Source of the DNA: Rhizobium sp. Q54
Lineage (GTDB): Bacteria > Pseudomonadota > Alphaproteobacteria > Rhizobiales > Beijerinckiaceae
Assembly (NCBI GenBank): GCA_945901195.1
Contig: CAMDKB010000033.1
Span: 1 to 17,536, forward strand
Length of the DNA stretch: 17,536 nucleotides
Reading direction: 5' to 3'
Part shown: piece by piece, positions 1-7,074 of the stretch
Layout: each line of letters opens with the position of its first letter
How positions within the stretch are numbered: the stretch's first letter is position 1
Translations under genes and position numbers: made by a program
The notes under the pieces: generated by a model
Databases searched by the model: none
Seen by the model: only the letters and a program-made list of their open reading frames with translations
What the model was told of the DNA's origin: nothing

Positions 1-145
1 GCGAACGCAATCTCGTCGAGCGCTTCTTCTGCATTATCAAGCATTTTCGGGGGATCGCGACACGCTACGAGAAGACCGCGCGAAACTTCCTCGCAGGGCT
101 GCATTTGGTTTGCGCCATCGTTTGGCTTAAATGACGACAGGCCCT
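1..145 (+). mobile_element. Right end of an IS5-family (IS427-like) insertion sequence, truncated by the window edge
   Basis: The window opens inside an insertion sequence. Its transposase C-terminus ends at 134, and the terminal-repeat-like bases CGACAGGCCC (135-144) follow directly. The sequence then changes at once to dehydrogenase coding sequence. The TA/TAG at the junction agrees with the TA target preference known for the IS427 group, but the other end and any target duplication lie outside the window. Assignment to IS5 is firm from the transposase; the exact subgroup and element end are inferred. Confidence 0.8.
3..134 (+). CDS. IS5-family transposase, C-terminal fragment (5' end outside window)
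   Basis: Forty-three codons are open from the window edge to TGA at 132-134. They read ERNLVERFFCIIKHFRGIAT and continue through TRYEKTARNF to end in IVWLK. The pattern R-x3-E-x6-K (Arg2, Glu6, Lys13 of the fragment) is the C1 signature around the third acidic residue of DDE transposases of the IS5 family. The 'F/HFRGIATRYEK' stretch is typical of IS427/IS1031-like members, where the protein is often made by frameshifting between two short reading frames. Whether the complete element is intact cannot be judged because most of it lies left of the window. Confidence 0.85.
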   Translation, partial: ERNLVERFFCIIKHFRGIATRYEKTARNFLAGLHLVCAIVWLK

Positions 146-147
146 AG

Positions 148-825
148 AAGTATATCGATTTCGGTCCCGACGGAAAAATGTATGTGCAGGTCGGCGCCAA
201 CTGCAACATCTGTGAATTGAACCCTGGAATTTACACACAGATTCGTCGCTACAATGCAGACGGCACAGGCATGGAGATTGTGGCGCGCGGCATTCGCAAT
301 ACCGTGGGCTTCGACTGGCATCCGCAGACCAAGGAACTCTGGTTTACTGACAACGGACCCGACTGGGCCGGCAACGAGGGTCCGCAGGATGAACTCAACC
401 GGCTGCCGAAGCGCAAGGAAGGCGCAAATTTTGGCTTTCCCTATTGCCACGCCAACGGCATTCCAGATTCCGACATCAAGATGCCCAATGACTGCGATGG
501 CGTGATAATGCCCGCAGCGCTGACAGGTCCCCACTCTGCCGGCCTCGGCATCAAGTTTTACACCGGCAACATGTTCCCCAAAGCCTATCAGGGTGTCGCT
601 TTTATCGCGCGGCACGGCTCGTGGAACCGGGAAAAGCGTTCCGGCTACGATGTTGTGGTGGCGCGCGTCAACGGCGGCAAGGCAACCATTGAACCCTTCA
701 TGACCGGCTTGCTGGATTCAGGCAAGAACGAATTCTACGGCCGTCCCTCCTACGTCTTCCAGATGAAGGATGGATCGCTTCTGGTGTCGGACGAAAACAT
801 GGGCGCAACCTATCGCATCAGCTAA
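148..825 (+). pseudogene. PQQ-dependent sugar (L-sorbosone-type) dehydrogenase, C-terminal half, disrupted by the IS
   Basis: The reading frame begins right at the IS junction: a TAG at 145-147 is followed by KYIDFGPDGKMYVQVGANCN. In intact relatives this stretch lies mid-protein, in the glucose/sorbosone dehydrogenase beta-propeller fold, and is preceded by a few hundred residues. Other family motifs follow: GFDWHPQTKELWFTDNG, the run NEGPQDELNR, and ARHGSWNREKRSGYDV near the PQQ/calcium site, then a normal end (MGATYRIS, TAA). Relatives are periplasmic enzymes oxidising aldoses or sorbosone with PQQ and passing electrons to cytochrome c. Here the N-terminal half and signal peptide are separated by the IS, so the product is almost certainly inactive. 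An internal start at ATG 178 would give 215 residues lacking half of the propeller. The missing half should lie on the far side of the IS. Confidence 0.85.
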
Positions 826-881
826 GGGACGAAGTAAGCGCAATGAACTTGAGGACTTAAATACTGCGGCCGTCAGCGTTC

Positions 882-1427
882 ATGCTGGCGGCTTTCGTGT
901 TATCGCTTGCACCCGCGCAGGCGCAAACCCTTACCGAGCGTATCGAACAATGTGGCGCCTGCCATGGTGCGGACGGCAATTCGACGATGGAGAAAATCCC
1001 GTCACTGGCCGGACAGCCGGAATTCTTCATCCTCAATCAACTCATTCTCATTCGTGAAGGCGTTCGCCCCATCGAGGCGATGCAGGATGCTGTGAAGAAT
1101 TTGAAGGACGGTGATATCGTAGCTATCGCGGCACACTTTAACAAGCTCATTGCAAAACCGGCGGGCGACCCGCCAGACCCGGCGCTGGTAGCGCGTGGCA
1201 GCCAATTGTCAACAAAACTGCGCTGCACATCATGCCATGGCCCGACCTTGACCGGCGACCAGCAAATGCCGCGTCTCGCCAAACAGCGTATCGACTACAT
1301 GTCTGCAGCTTTGAAGGAATATCGCGACAACAAGCGCAAGGGCGCCGATACCGCGATGACGGCAGTCATCTATGGTCTCAACGATGCCGACATTGACGCC
1401 ATTGCACACTATGCGGCTTCAAGGTGA
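882..1427 (+). CDS. Di-heme c-type cytochrome (cytochrome c4/c553-like), start region probably damaged
   Basis: Two CxxCH heme-attachment motifs are present, CGACH (residues 24-28 from the 882 start) and CTSCH (115-119). Each begins a domain of about 90 residues, as in c4-type di-heme cytochromes. A signal peptide ending near APAQAQ shows export to the periplasm. It follows the dehydrogenase remnant by about 55 bp, the usual place for the electron acceptor of a PQQ dehydrogenase. The start is odd. From ATG 882 the signal peptide has no positive n-region and no Shine-Dalgarno at a normal distance. In the same frame, ATG 843 would supply MNLRT but is followed by TAA at 858-860. GAGGA at 851-855 lies 8 nt before an in-frame CTG at 864, which would give a basic n-region (LRPSAF). 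Expression is therefore uncertain; either CTG initiation or a pseudogene is possible. Confidence 0.8.
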   Translation: MLAAFVLSLAPAQAQTLTERIEQCGACHGADGNSTMEKIPSLAGQPEFFILNQLILIREGVRPIEAMQDAVKNLKDGDIVAIAAHFNKLIAKPAGDPPDPALVARGSQLSTKLRCTSCHGPTLTGDQQMPRLAKQRIDYMSAALKEYRDNKRKGADTAMTAVIYGLNDADIDAIAHYAASR

Positions 1428-1473
1428 GTGCGTATATTCGCACCGCTGAAACAGCCTTCCCAAGAAACGCCAC

Positions 1474-2100
1474 ATGACAAGAAATGGTGGAGTTATGCCT
1501 CAATCAAACGCTGCGAAAACCGCCATCCGCGATGTCGTCGAAAGCTGGGCGATCTGGCGTGACAGCGGACAATGGGAACAACTCGCCACCTGCTGGCACT
1601 CAGATGGCCGCATGGTCGCAACCTGGTTCACTGGCTCGGTCGGCCAGTTCATTGATGGCTGCAAGGCCACCTGGGCGAAAGGCGGCATGTCCCAGCATTT
1701 TCTCGGCGGCACCGCCATTCAGTTGAACGGCGAGCGCGCCATCGCGCAAACCAAGATGCAAATCATGGGCCGCTCGAAGCTCGAAGGCATCTTGTGCGAC
1801 ACGTGCTGCACCGGTCGTTTCTACGATTTCCTTGAAGAGCGTGATGGACGCTGGGCTATCGTATTGCGCCAACCCGTTTACGAGAAGGACCGCGCCGACC
1901 CGGTAAACCCCAACGAAACCTATGTGCTTGACGACAAGCTCGCCTCGCAATTCCCCATGGGCTATCGCCACCTCGCCTATGCGCAATCGCAGGAGGGTCG
2001 CGATGTGCGCAAGGACCTTCCGGGCCTTCGCGGGCCGGAGATCGAGGCGCTTTATGCGGAGGGGAAAGACTGGCTGGACGGCAAGCCGCTGCGGCGATAG
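1474..2100 (+). CDS. SnoaL-like (NTF2-fold) domain protein
   Basis: A protein of about 200 residues. The first ~140 residues resemble the SnoaL-like/NTF2 alpha+beta cone fold: an N-terminal helix (AIRDVVESWAIWRDSGQWEQ), a 'CWHSDGRMVATW' strand with the acidic/His residues common in this fold, and central beta strands (AIAQTKMQIMGR, CTGRFYDFLEERDGRWAIVLR). Such domains occur in polyketide cyclases, dehydratases and many stand-alone proteins of unknown substrate, so no reaction is assigned. The C-terminal ~60 residues are a charged tail. Two starts are possible. ATG 1474 has a weak upstream site; ATG 1495 has GGTGGAG at 1486-1492, but only 2 nt away. The protein is cytoplasmic, with no signal peptide. 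It is co-directional with, but separated by about 100 bp from, the lipoprotein gene that follows. Confidence 0.72.
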   Translation: MTRNGGVMPQSNAAKTAIRDVVESWAIWRDSGQWEQLATCWHSDGRMVATWFTGSVGQFIDGCKATWAKGGMSQHFLGGTAIQLNGERAIAQTKMQIMGRSKLEGILCDTCCTGRFYDFLEERDGRWAIVLRQPVYEKDRADPVNPNETYVLDDKLASQFPMGYRHLAYAQSQEGRDVRKDLPGLRGPEIEALYAEGKDWLDGKPLRR

Positions 2101-2204
2101 CTGAATGCTCGCGGGCAACGGAGGCAATTCATCGCAGAACGATGAGGCTTGAATTATCGCTCTGGCAAACGCGAACGCCCCCTTGGCCTAACAAGACGGA
2201 CAAC

Positions 2205-2609
2205 ATGAAAAAGCCTCTGTCGATAGTGTTTGTTCTCGCCATCGCCGGTTGCGCAACGCCACCCGCGCCCGTGGCGAGTTTCCGCGAATTGTCGGACGTT
2301 GAAAAAGCCGCGCTCCAAAATTCCCTGCCCGCCAATCTGGGCGGCGCGTCAGCCGTGCAATTTCGGTGGGCGTCAGTCGTCGCTAAAACGCCTAAAGGCG
2401 CACACGCTGGTTATTGCGCGGATATAGACGCGCGCAATCCCGATGGATCACGTTCCGGCTACAGACGCTTCTTCGCGCTGCTTATTCCCAATGCCAATGG
2501 TGAATTGACGAGCGGAACCATTCAGGCCGTCGCCGCCAATTCGTCAGCGGGCGATCCCGCAGCAACCACGCGTGTAAATGCTTCGTGCGAACACTGGGGA
2601 TATTCCTGA
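2205..2609 (+). CDS. Small predicted lipoprotein of unknown function
   Basis: The start at ATG 2205 is preferred over upstream ATG 2142 because it begins a classical lipoprotein signal peptide: MKKPLSIVFVLAIAGC, with basic n-region, hydrophobic core and an AIAGC lipobox giving Cys16 as the lipidated residue. The mature part of about 118 residues has no motif I recognise. It contains Cys in GYCADIDARNPDGSRSGYRR and NASCEHWGYS, which could form a disulfide in the periplasm. It converges with the flavin-reductase-like gene, with only 25 bp between the two stops. I do not recognise the family beyond 'exported lipoprotein'. Confidence 0.75.
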   Translation: MKKPLSIVFVLAIAGCATPPAPVASFRELSDVEKAALQNSLPANLGGASAVQFRWASVVAKTPKGAHAGYCADIDARNPDGSRSGYRRFFALLIPNANGELTSGTIQAVAANSSAGDPAATTRVNASCEHWGYS

Positions 2610-2634
2610 CAGGCGCCGCGCCAGCCAGTGTGTT

Positions 2635-3282
2635 TCAGATATCCTCGAAATAGCTGCGATTGCTCGCCTCGCCCGCCGAAACTTCCGGTCCTTCATAGGG
2701 CATGCCGACAGACATGATTTCTGTCGCCGCCACGAACGTGTTGAAATACGGCGCGCCAGCAAAAGCCACTGGCTTGATCTTGTCCCACAGCAGATAGCCC
2801 TTGGAGTCGACATAGCCAGCCCAGACAGAAGCGGCGAGCACATTGCCGACAACCATCATGCGGCCCAGCCATTCCTTGGTCCAGACGACCTCGCACTCAA
2901 AGTGCCGCGTGCACTCCTCGATCCGCGGCGACTTGACTGTCTGCGAGGGGATTGCAGTCAGTCCTGCCTTTTCAAGCTCGTTGACGCCCTTCTCGAATGG
3001 CAATCCGGCAACACGCACGGCTTCCAGAATCTTGCGCTCGAACGACGGCAAGTTCACGACAAACTCATTCGTCGCCAGAATATTCTCGCGCGTATGACCT
3101 TTCATGGACGTGGTGAAAGCAATCTGCACCGGATTATGAACGATACGGACGCAAGTCGCGTAAGAGGCCGCATTCACACGGCCCTGCGTGTCAACGCTGG
3201 TAACGATCCCCACATGGCCGCCCGGCGCAAACAGCCGATCCCAGTATTTTTCCGGCTGATAAACGATTTCACGCGTGCTCAT
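2635..3282 (-). CDS. Flavin reductase-like (FMN-binding split-barrel) protein
   Basis: A 215-residue protein with the N-terminal pattern of the flavin reductase-like domain: GGHVGIVTSVDTQGRVNAAS (about residues 22-41), then ATCVRIVHNPVQIAFTTSM, HTRENILATNEFVVNLPS, and a central DSKGYLLWDKIKPVAFAG strand. Members bind FMN and either reduce free flavin with NAD(P)H or act as flavoproteins in degradative pathways. The partner monooxygenase, if any, is not in the window. A good ribosome site (GAGGA, about 8 nt upstream on the minus strand) supports the start. It is the last gene of the long minus-strand cluster, 18 bp after the TctC-like gene, so it is probably co-transcribed. Substrate and partner are unknown. 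Confidence 0.85.
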   Translation of the reverse strand: MSTREIVYQPEKYWDRLFAPGGHVGIVTSVDTQGRVNAASYATCVRIVHNPVQIAFTTSMKGHTRENILATNEFVVNLPSFERKILEAVRVAGLPFEKGVNELEKAGLTAIPSQTVKSPRIEECTRHFECEVVWTKEWLGRMMVVGNVLAASVWAGYVDSKGYLLWDKIKPVAFAGAPYFNTFVAATEIMSVGMPYEGPEVSAGEASNRSYFEDI

Positions 3283-3300
3283 TCTTTGTCCTCATATCTT

Positions 3301-4323
3301 TCAATCTGCGCGAACAGCCTGCCGCGCGCGCTCGATCAATGGCTTTGGCAGCGCATAAACAGCAGCCAACTGCTTCTCCATTTCCAGGCCTGAAGTCGCC
3401 TTGATCGTAAGCCGCAGCTTTGCAGCTTCCGCCAAAAATTCGCTATCCCGCAATGTCGCGTCAAACGCATCGCGCAGGATTTTCGCGCGCGCGGGTGGAA
3501 TGTCCGGCGGCGCAGCGAAGGGACGGCCCAGTGATTGCAGCCCGAACACGAGGTCGAACAATTGCCGCTCTTCCGGCGATTTCACATAGTCAAACGCATG
3601 CGCAACATTGGGCAGATCGGCATGCTTTTGCCGTCCCATCTGTAACACAGGAATGAATCCGCCCGATTGCAGATCCCCCAGCCATTCCGATTGCACAGTC
3701 GCAAGCGGTATTCCGCAAATGCCCTGCACTTCATTCTTCTGCATCGCAAGGCGTATGCTCGGCGCGCCCTTGTAGCCCTGAATCACGCGGATATTGCCGC
3801 CCAGAAGGTTCTTCACCGCCCGCGCTGTCTGGCTTAATGGCCCGGCGACGCCGGAGCCCGAAGCGCCTACAATCGTCTCCTTCTGGCGCATGATATCAAA
3901 AGACGTGACGCCGGATTCTTTCGTCGTAACACACAGCGCTACCGATTCATCCATATTGCCGATCCACGTAAAGCGCGTGATATCGAACTTGCCCTGCCCT
4001 TCTCCGAGCAAGGGATCAACCAGATTGGATGGCGCAAAGATCGCCATCGCGGAACCGTCTTTGGGCGCAATATTGTAAAGCCAGTTGGCGGAAACAAGCC
4101 CCACTGCACCCAGCATATTCTGCGGCACCATGCCTGGATTGCCTGGAATGTAGCGCGGCATATGGCGAATGAGCGCACGGGCATACACATCAAAGCCGCC
4201 TGCAACCTCATGGCCAATCACCATGGAAATCGTGCGGCCTCGATAAAAGCCGTCATCCTGCGCATATGTTGCGCAAGCAAAGGCCGATGCAAAGGCGCAG
4301 ACGAACAAGCGCAAAGCCTTCAT
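3301..4323 (-). CDS. Periplasmic binding protein of the TctC/Bug family (tripartite tricarboxylate transporter receptor type)
   Basis: A 340-residue protein with a Sec signal peptide (MKALRLFVCAFASAFACATYA, cut before QDD). The mature N-terminus FYRGRTISMVIGHEVAGGFD (shown in part) has the 'F-GKTI-hivg..aGGgyD' pattern of the Bug/TctC family. 'MPRYIPGNPGMVPQNMLGA' (about 54-72) is another strong family signature. Family members bind carboxylated organic compounds (tricarboxylates, aromatic acids, amino acids) in the periplasm and deliver them to TctAB permeases or act as sensors. No tctA or tctB is visible nearby, so this is an orphan receptor in this window. The start has GGGGAGG close upstream on the minus strand. 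It lies 21 bp after coxE and is likely in the same operon, hinting that its ligand is related to the cox-type enzyme's substrate (inference). Confidence 0.88.
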   Translation of the reverse strand: MKALRLFVCAFASAFACATYAQDDGFYRGRTISMVIGHEVAGGFDVYARALIRHMPRYIPGNPGMVPQNMLGAVGLVSANWLYNIAPKDGSAMAIFAPSNLVDPLLGEGQGKFDITRFTWIGNMDESVALCVTTKESGVTSFDIMRQKETIVGASGSGVAGPLSQTARAVKNLLGGNIRVIQGYKGAPSIRLAMQKNEVQGICGIPLATVQSEWLGDLQSGGFIPVLQMGRQKHADLPNVAHAFDYVKSPEERQLFDLVFGLQSLGRPFAAPPDIPPARAKILRDAFDATLRDSEFLAEAAKLRLTIKATSGLEMEKQLAAVYALPKPLIERARQAVRAD

Positions 4324-4344
4324 GTGGTCCTCCCCGTTTGGTTC

Positions 4345-5592
4345 CTACGCTACTCGCCGCATCCATGGTCTGGGATCAGTCTCGATCCCTTTCCGCTCGC
4401 CCGAAAGCGCCGTAACGAGCATCTCGATGCTTGCCAGATTATGGACTGGCCTGAATTCGTCAACATGCGGCAGCATCGCGCGAATGCCTTGCGCCAGAGG
4501 CTCGAAACGATCATAGCGCAAAAGCGGATTGAGCCAGATCACGCGCCGCGCCGATTTGTGAATGCGCTCCATCTCAAGCGCCAGTTCCTTCGTGCCTTCC
4601 CGTTCAAGGCCATCGGTAAAGATCAGCACAATAGCGCCCTGGCCCAGCACCCGGCGCGACCAATCACGATTGAAGCGATGCAGACAACCGCCAATGCGCG
4701 TGCCGCCCGACCAGTCCTCAACTTCCGCCGTGCACAGCGCCAGCGCATCGTCCGGATCCTTGTGGCGCAGCGCACGTGTGACATTGCTGAGCCGAGTGCC
4801 GAATAGAAATGTATGAACGCGCCGGCGCCTTTCTGTCAGCGCATGCAGAAAGTGCAGGAAAATACGGGTGTAATCGCTCATCGAACCGGATATGTCGCAA
4901 ATGGCGACAACAGGGGGATGGCGCATCACACGCGAGCGCTTTGCCAGTTCAATCATCTGCCCGCCCGCGCGCAGCGAACGGCGGAAGGTACGGCGCGGAT
5001 CTATCCGCAATCCCCGAAGATCAGCGGCGAAGCGGCGCGTGCGGACCTCATCATCAGAAAGCTTCATTCGCGCAATCGCCCGCGTTGCGACTGACATTTC
5101 CTCGGCCGTCATCTGCGCAAAGTCTTTCTTCTGCAGCACTTCGGATGTGGACATCGTGAAGCGCTGATCGATCTCCAGTTCGGTCTGCGCCTGTTCAGGC
5201 TCCTTGCGCGGCAGAAGGGCCTGGGCAATGCGCGTTGCCCCTGCCTTCGGCTTCTGTACTGGCTGATCTTCTTTCTCTGGCTCAGCGATGGGCGACATCA
5301 TCGCGATCAGCTTTTCCATGAAGCCGCGGCGTTTCCAGAAAATGCCAAAAGCCTGATCAAACAGAACACGATGCTCGTAGCGCGTGACAAACACAGATTC
5401 CAGCGCGGCGCGAAAATCATCCCGCCGGGTTACGCCCGCCACTTCCACCGCTTTCACCGCATCAATGATGCTGCCGGGACCAACCGGCATGCCTGCCGCC
5501 CGCAACGCCCGCGCAAAATGCATGATGTTGTCGGCCAGCGCGCCTGATGGCTCCTGCGACGCATCGCTTTGCTGCAAAACCGGCTGAGCCAT
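4345..5592 (-). CDS. coxE: CoxE-like VWA-domain protein, molybdenum hydroxylase maturation
   Basis: A protein of about 415 residues of the CoxE/VWA family. The N-terminal helical half (NIMHFARALRAAGMPVGPGS) is the usual CoxE opening. The C-terminal von Willebrand A domain carries a complete MIDAS metal site: DISGSMS (about 234-240), the SGGTRIG threonine (about 299) and FTDGLE (Asp about 328). In Oligotropha CoxE works with the AAA+ ATPase CoxD to install sulfur and copper at the Mo site of CO dehydrogenase; homologues pair with MoxR ATPases generally. The start ATG at 5592-5590 overlaps the preceding gene's TGA (GTGATG junction; the GTG at 5595 is an alternative), showing translational coupling. 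A charged Glu/Lys/Gln-rich linker (about 104-145) separates the two halves. Confidence 0.9.
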   Translation of the reverse strand: MAQPVLQQSDASQEPSGALADNIMHFARALRAAGMPVGPGSIIDAVKAVEVAGVTRRDDFRAALESVFVTRYEHRVLFDQAFGIFWKRRGFMEKLIAMMSPIAEPEKEDQPVQKPKAGATRIAQALLPRKEPEQAQTELEIDQRFTMSTSEVLQKKDFAQMTAEEMSVATRAIARMKLSDDEVRTRRFAADLRGLRIDPRRTFRRSLRAGGQMIELAKRSRVMRHPPVVAICDISGSMSDYTRIFLHFLHALTERRRRVHTFLFGTRLSNVTRALRHKDPDDALALCTAEVEDWSGGTRIGGCLHRFNRDWSRRVLGQGAIVLIFTDGLEREGTKELALEMERIHKSARRVIWLNPLLRYDRFEPLAQGIRAMLPHVDEFRPVHNLASIEMLVTALSGERKGIETDPRPWMRRVA

Positions 5593-6053
5593 CACGCACC
5601 ATTCCCCGGCCCGTTGCCGGCCTCGTTCAGTGGTACTTCGCGATCCTCAAGCAACAGCGACACGCTTTCGCCTTCGCGCAGCCCCATAAACAGTCCCTGG
5701 CTCGAGGCCGTCCGCGCCCAGAGCCGGATATTGGACTGATAAGGCTCGCGCCGCCAGCCGTCGGGATTGTCAGGATCGCAAGTCACCAATATCGCCCAGG
5801 GATCTGGATCGGACAGCACGAAGCCCGCAATATCGGGCCGCCATTCCTCGCCAAGATTTTCATCGTTGCGCCAGCCGCAATAGAATTCACGGCATGCATT
5901 TGGCCGCGTTTCGTAGATACGGCAACCATGTGTGCGATCCAGATTGGTGCACCAGTCAATATTGTCTTTCTGGGCTTCGGGGATAAAAAATACGCGGCAG
6001 CACATGTGGCACGGCCCGCAGGTGCGTGCGTTACTGGCCTGCCGCTCGCCCAT
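5592..6053 (-). CDS. YkgJ-family cysteine-cluster (CxxCxxCC) protein inside the cox operon
   Basis: A protein of about 153 residues. Near the N-terminus it has CGPCHMCCRV (CxxCxxCC), and it has later conserved cysteines in DWCTNLDRTHGCRIYETRPN and ACREFYCGWR. This arrangement defines the YkgJ-type putative zinc/iron-chelating domain (PF03692-like). The function of this family is not established. The gene is wedged between coxD and coxE, overlapping each at an identical GTGATG junction, so it is made in step with the two maturation factors. That suggests a role in metal or Fe-S handling for the hydroxylase, which is inference only. The start could be the GTG at 6056 or the ATG at 6053. There is no signal peptide, so it is cytoplasmic. 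Confidence 0.82.
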   Translation of the reverse strand: MGERQASNARTCGPCHMCCRVFFIPEAQKDNIDWCTNLDRTHGCRIYETRPNACREFYCGWRNDENLGEEWRPDIAGFVLSDPDPWAILVTCDPDNPDGWRREPYQSNIRLWARTASSQGLFMGLREGESVSLLLEDREVPLNEAGNGPGNGA

Positions 6054-6958
6054 CACACCTTCATCTCGCGGCGCATGTCGGTGATCATCTGCTCCACCTT
6101 CGCGCCGCCGATCTTTTCGATGTCGTCCTGATATTTGAGCAGTATGCCCAAGGTATCGTTCACAAGCGCAGGATCAAGCGCAACCGCGTTGAGTTCGTGA
6201 AGGGCGCTTGCCCAATCGAGCGTTTCGGCGACACCCGGCTTTTTGAACAAATCCTCATCGCGCAGTTTTTGCACGAAGCGAACAATCTGCGTTGTCAGTT
6301 TTGCCGGCACGCCCCGCACTTTCGCGCGTACTATTTTCGTCTCGCGCTCCACATCGGGATAACCGACCCAGTGATAGAAACAGCGCCGCTTCAGCGCGTC
6401 ATGAATTTCGCGCGTGCGGTTGGACGTGATGATGACAATTGGCGGCCGCTCGGCCTTGATCGTGCCAAGCTCTGGAATGGTGATCTGGAAATCCGAGAGC
6501 ACTTCGAGCAGAAATGCTTCAAATGCCTCATCAGTACGATCAAGTTCATCGATCAACAAAACCGGCGGACCCTCCGCCGTTGGCTCCAGCGCCTGCAGCA
6601 GCGGGCGCTTGACAAGATAGCGATCAGCAAACACGTCGCCTTCAAGGCGCGTCCGGTCAGTCTCGCCCGACGCTTCCGCCAGCCGGATCGCCATCATCTG
6701 CGCGGCATAATTCCACTCATAGACGGCCGAGGAGACATCAAGGCCCTCATAGCATTGCAGCCTGATCAGCTTGCGGCCAAGCGTCTGGCTGAGAACCTTG
6801 GCAATCTCGGTCTTGCCGACACCAGCCTCGCCTTCCAGAAACAACGGGCGACCCATTTTCAATGAAAGAAACAGCACCGTCGCCAGCGAACGGTCGCCAA
6901 CGTAATCGACGCCTGTCAGCAGCGCGAGGGTATCGTCAATGGAGGCAGGGACGTTCAT
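6053..6958 (-). CDS. coxD: CoxD-like MoxR-family AAA+ ATPase
   Basis: A 301-residue MoxR/CoxD AAA+ protein. It has Walker A GEAGVGKT (43-50), Walker B VLLIDELD (133-140), sensor 1 in IIVITSNRTRE-like sequence (Asn about 180), and the arginine-containing ALKRRCFYHW (about 188-197). In carboxidotrophs CoxD is a membrane-associated ATPase acting with CoxE in maturation of the CO dehydrogenase active site. Its pairing with a VWA partner two genes downstream is the standard MoxR-VWA arrangement. The Shine-Dalgarno before ATG 6958 is weak. The gene lies 116 bp after coxM, and that gap contains a nested palindromic repeat, so its expression may be partly separated from the structural genes. It overlaps the next gene by one base. 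Confidence 0.92.
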   Translation of the reverse strand: MNVPASIDDTLALLTGVDYVGDRSLATVLFLSLKMGRPLFLEGEAGVGKTEIAKVLSQTLGRKLIRLQCYEGLDVSSAVYEWNYAAQMMAIRLAEASGETDRTRLEGDVFADRYLVKRPLLQALEPTAEGPPVLLIDELDRTDEAFEAFLLEVLSDFQITIPELGTIKAERPPIVIITSNRTREIHDALKRRCFYHWVGYPDVERETKIVRAKVRGVPAKLTTQIVRFVQKLRDEDLFKKPGVAETLDWASALHELNAVALDPALVNDTLGILLKYQDDIEKIGGAKVEQMITDMRREMKV

Positions 6959-6974
6959 GGAGGCCTTTAAAAAC

Positions 6975-7063
6975 TGTCATCCCGGGGCGGCTGAAGGCCG
7001 AACCCGGGATCGCATGAAGAAACGCCCGGCGATCCCGGATTGCCTACGGCATCCGGGATGACA
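6975..7063. repeat. Nested palindromic intergenic repeat, copy 1
   Basis: The coxM-coxD gap holds an outer perfect 11-bp inverted repeat, TGTCATCCCGG (6975-6985) with CCGGGATGACA (7053-7063). It encloses a second inverted pair, CCGGGATCGC (7004-7013) with GCGATCCCGG (7029-7038). The RNA could fold as a multi-armed hairpin. A related copy lies at 13222-13316: the right-hand 35 bases (7029-7063) match 13282-13316 at 28 of 35 positions by eye. This looks like a dispersed REP/BIME-like element of the kind common in alphaproteobacterial intergenic DNA. A role in mRNA end formation between coxM and coxD is possible. Confidence 0.75.
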
Positions 7064-7074
7064 CATGGACCGGA

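Noticed and set aside
127..615. Minus-strand frame opposite the dehydrogenase remnant
   Set aside because: It is antisense to recognisable PQQ-dehydrogenase sequence and extends into the IS end; nothing protein-like is visible.
2610..2634. Possible bidirectional terminator between the convergent lipoprotein and flavin reductase genes
   Set aside because: The 25 bp hold GC-rich bases but no stem of useful length with a loop, and no T-run on either strand.
2578..3393. Long plus-strand open frame across the flavin reductase gene
   Set aside because: It is antisense to a protein with clear family motifs. Its translation has no recognisable domain and it would run into the TctC gene.
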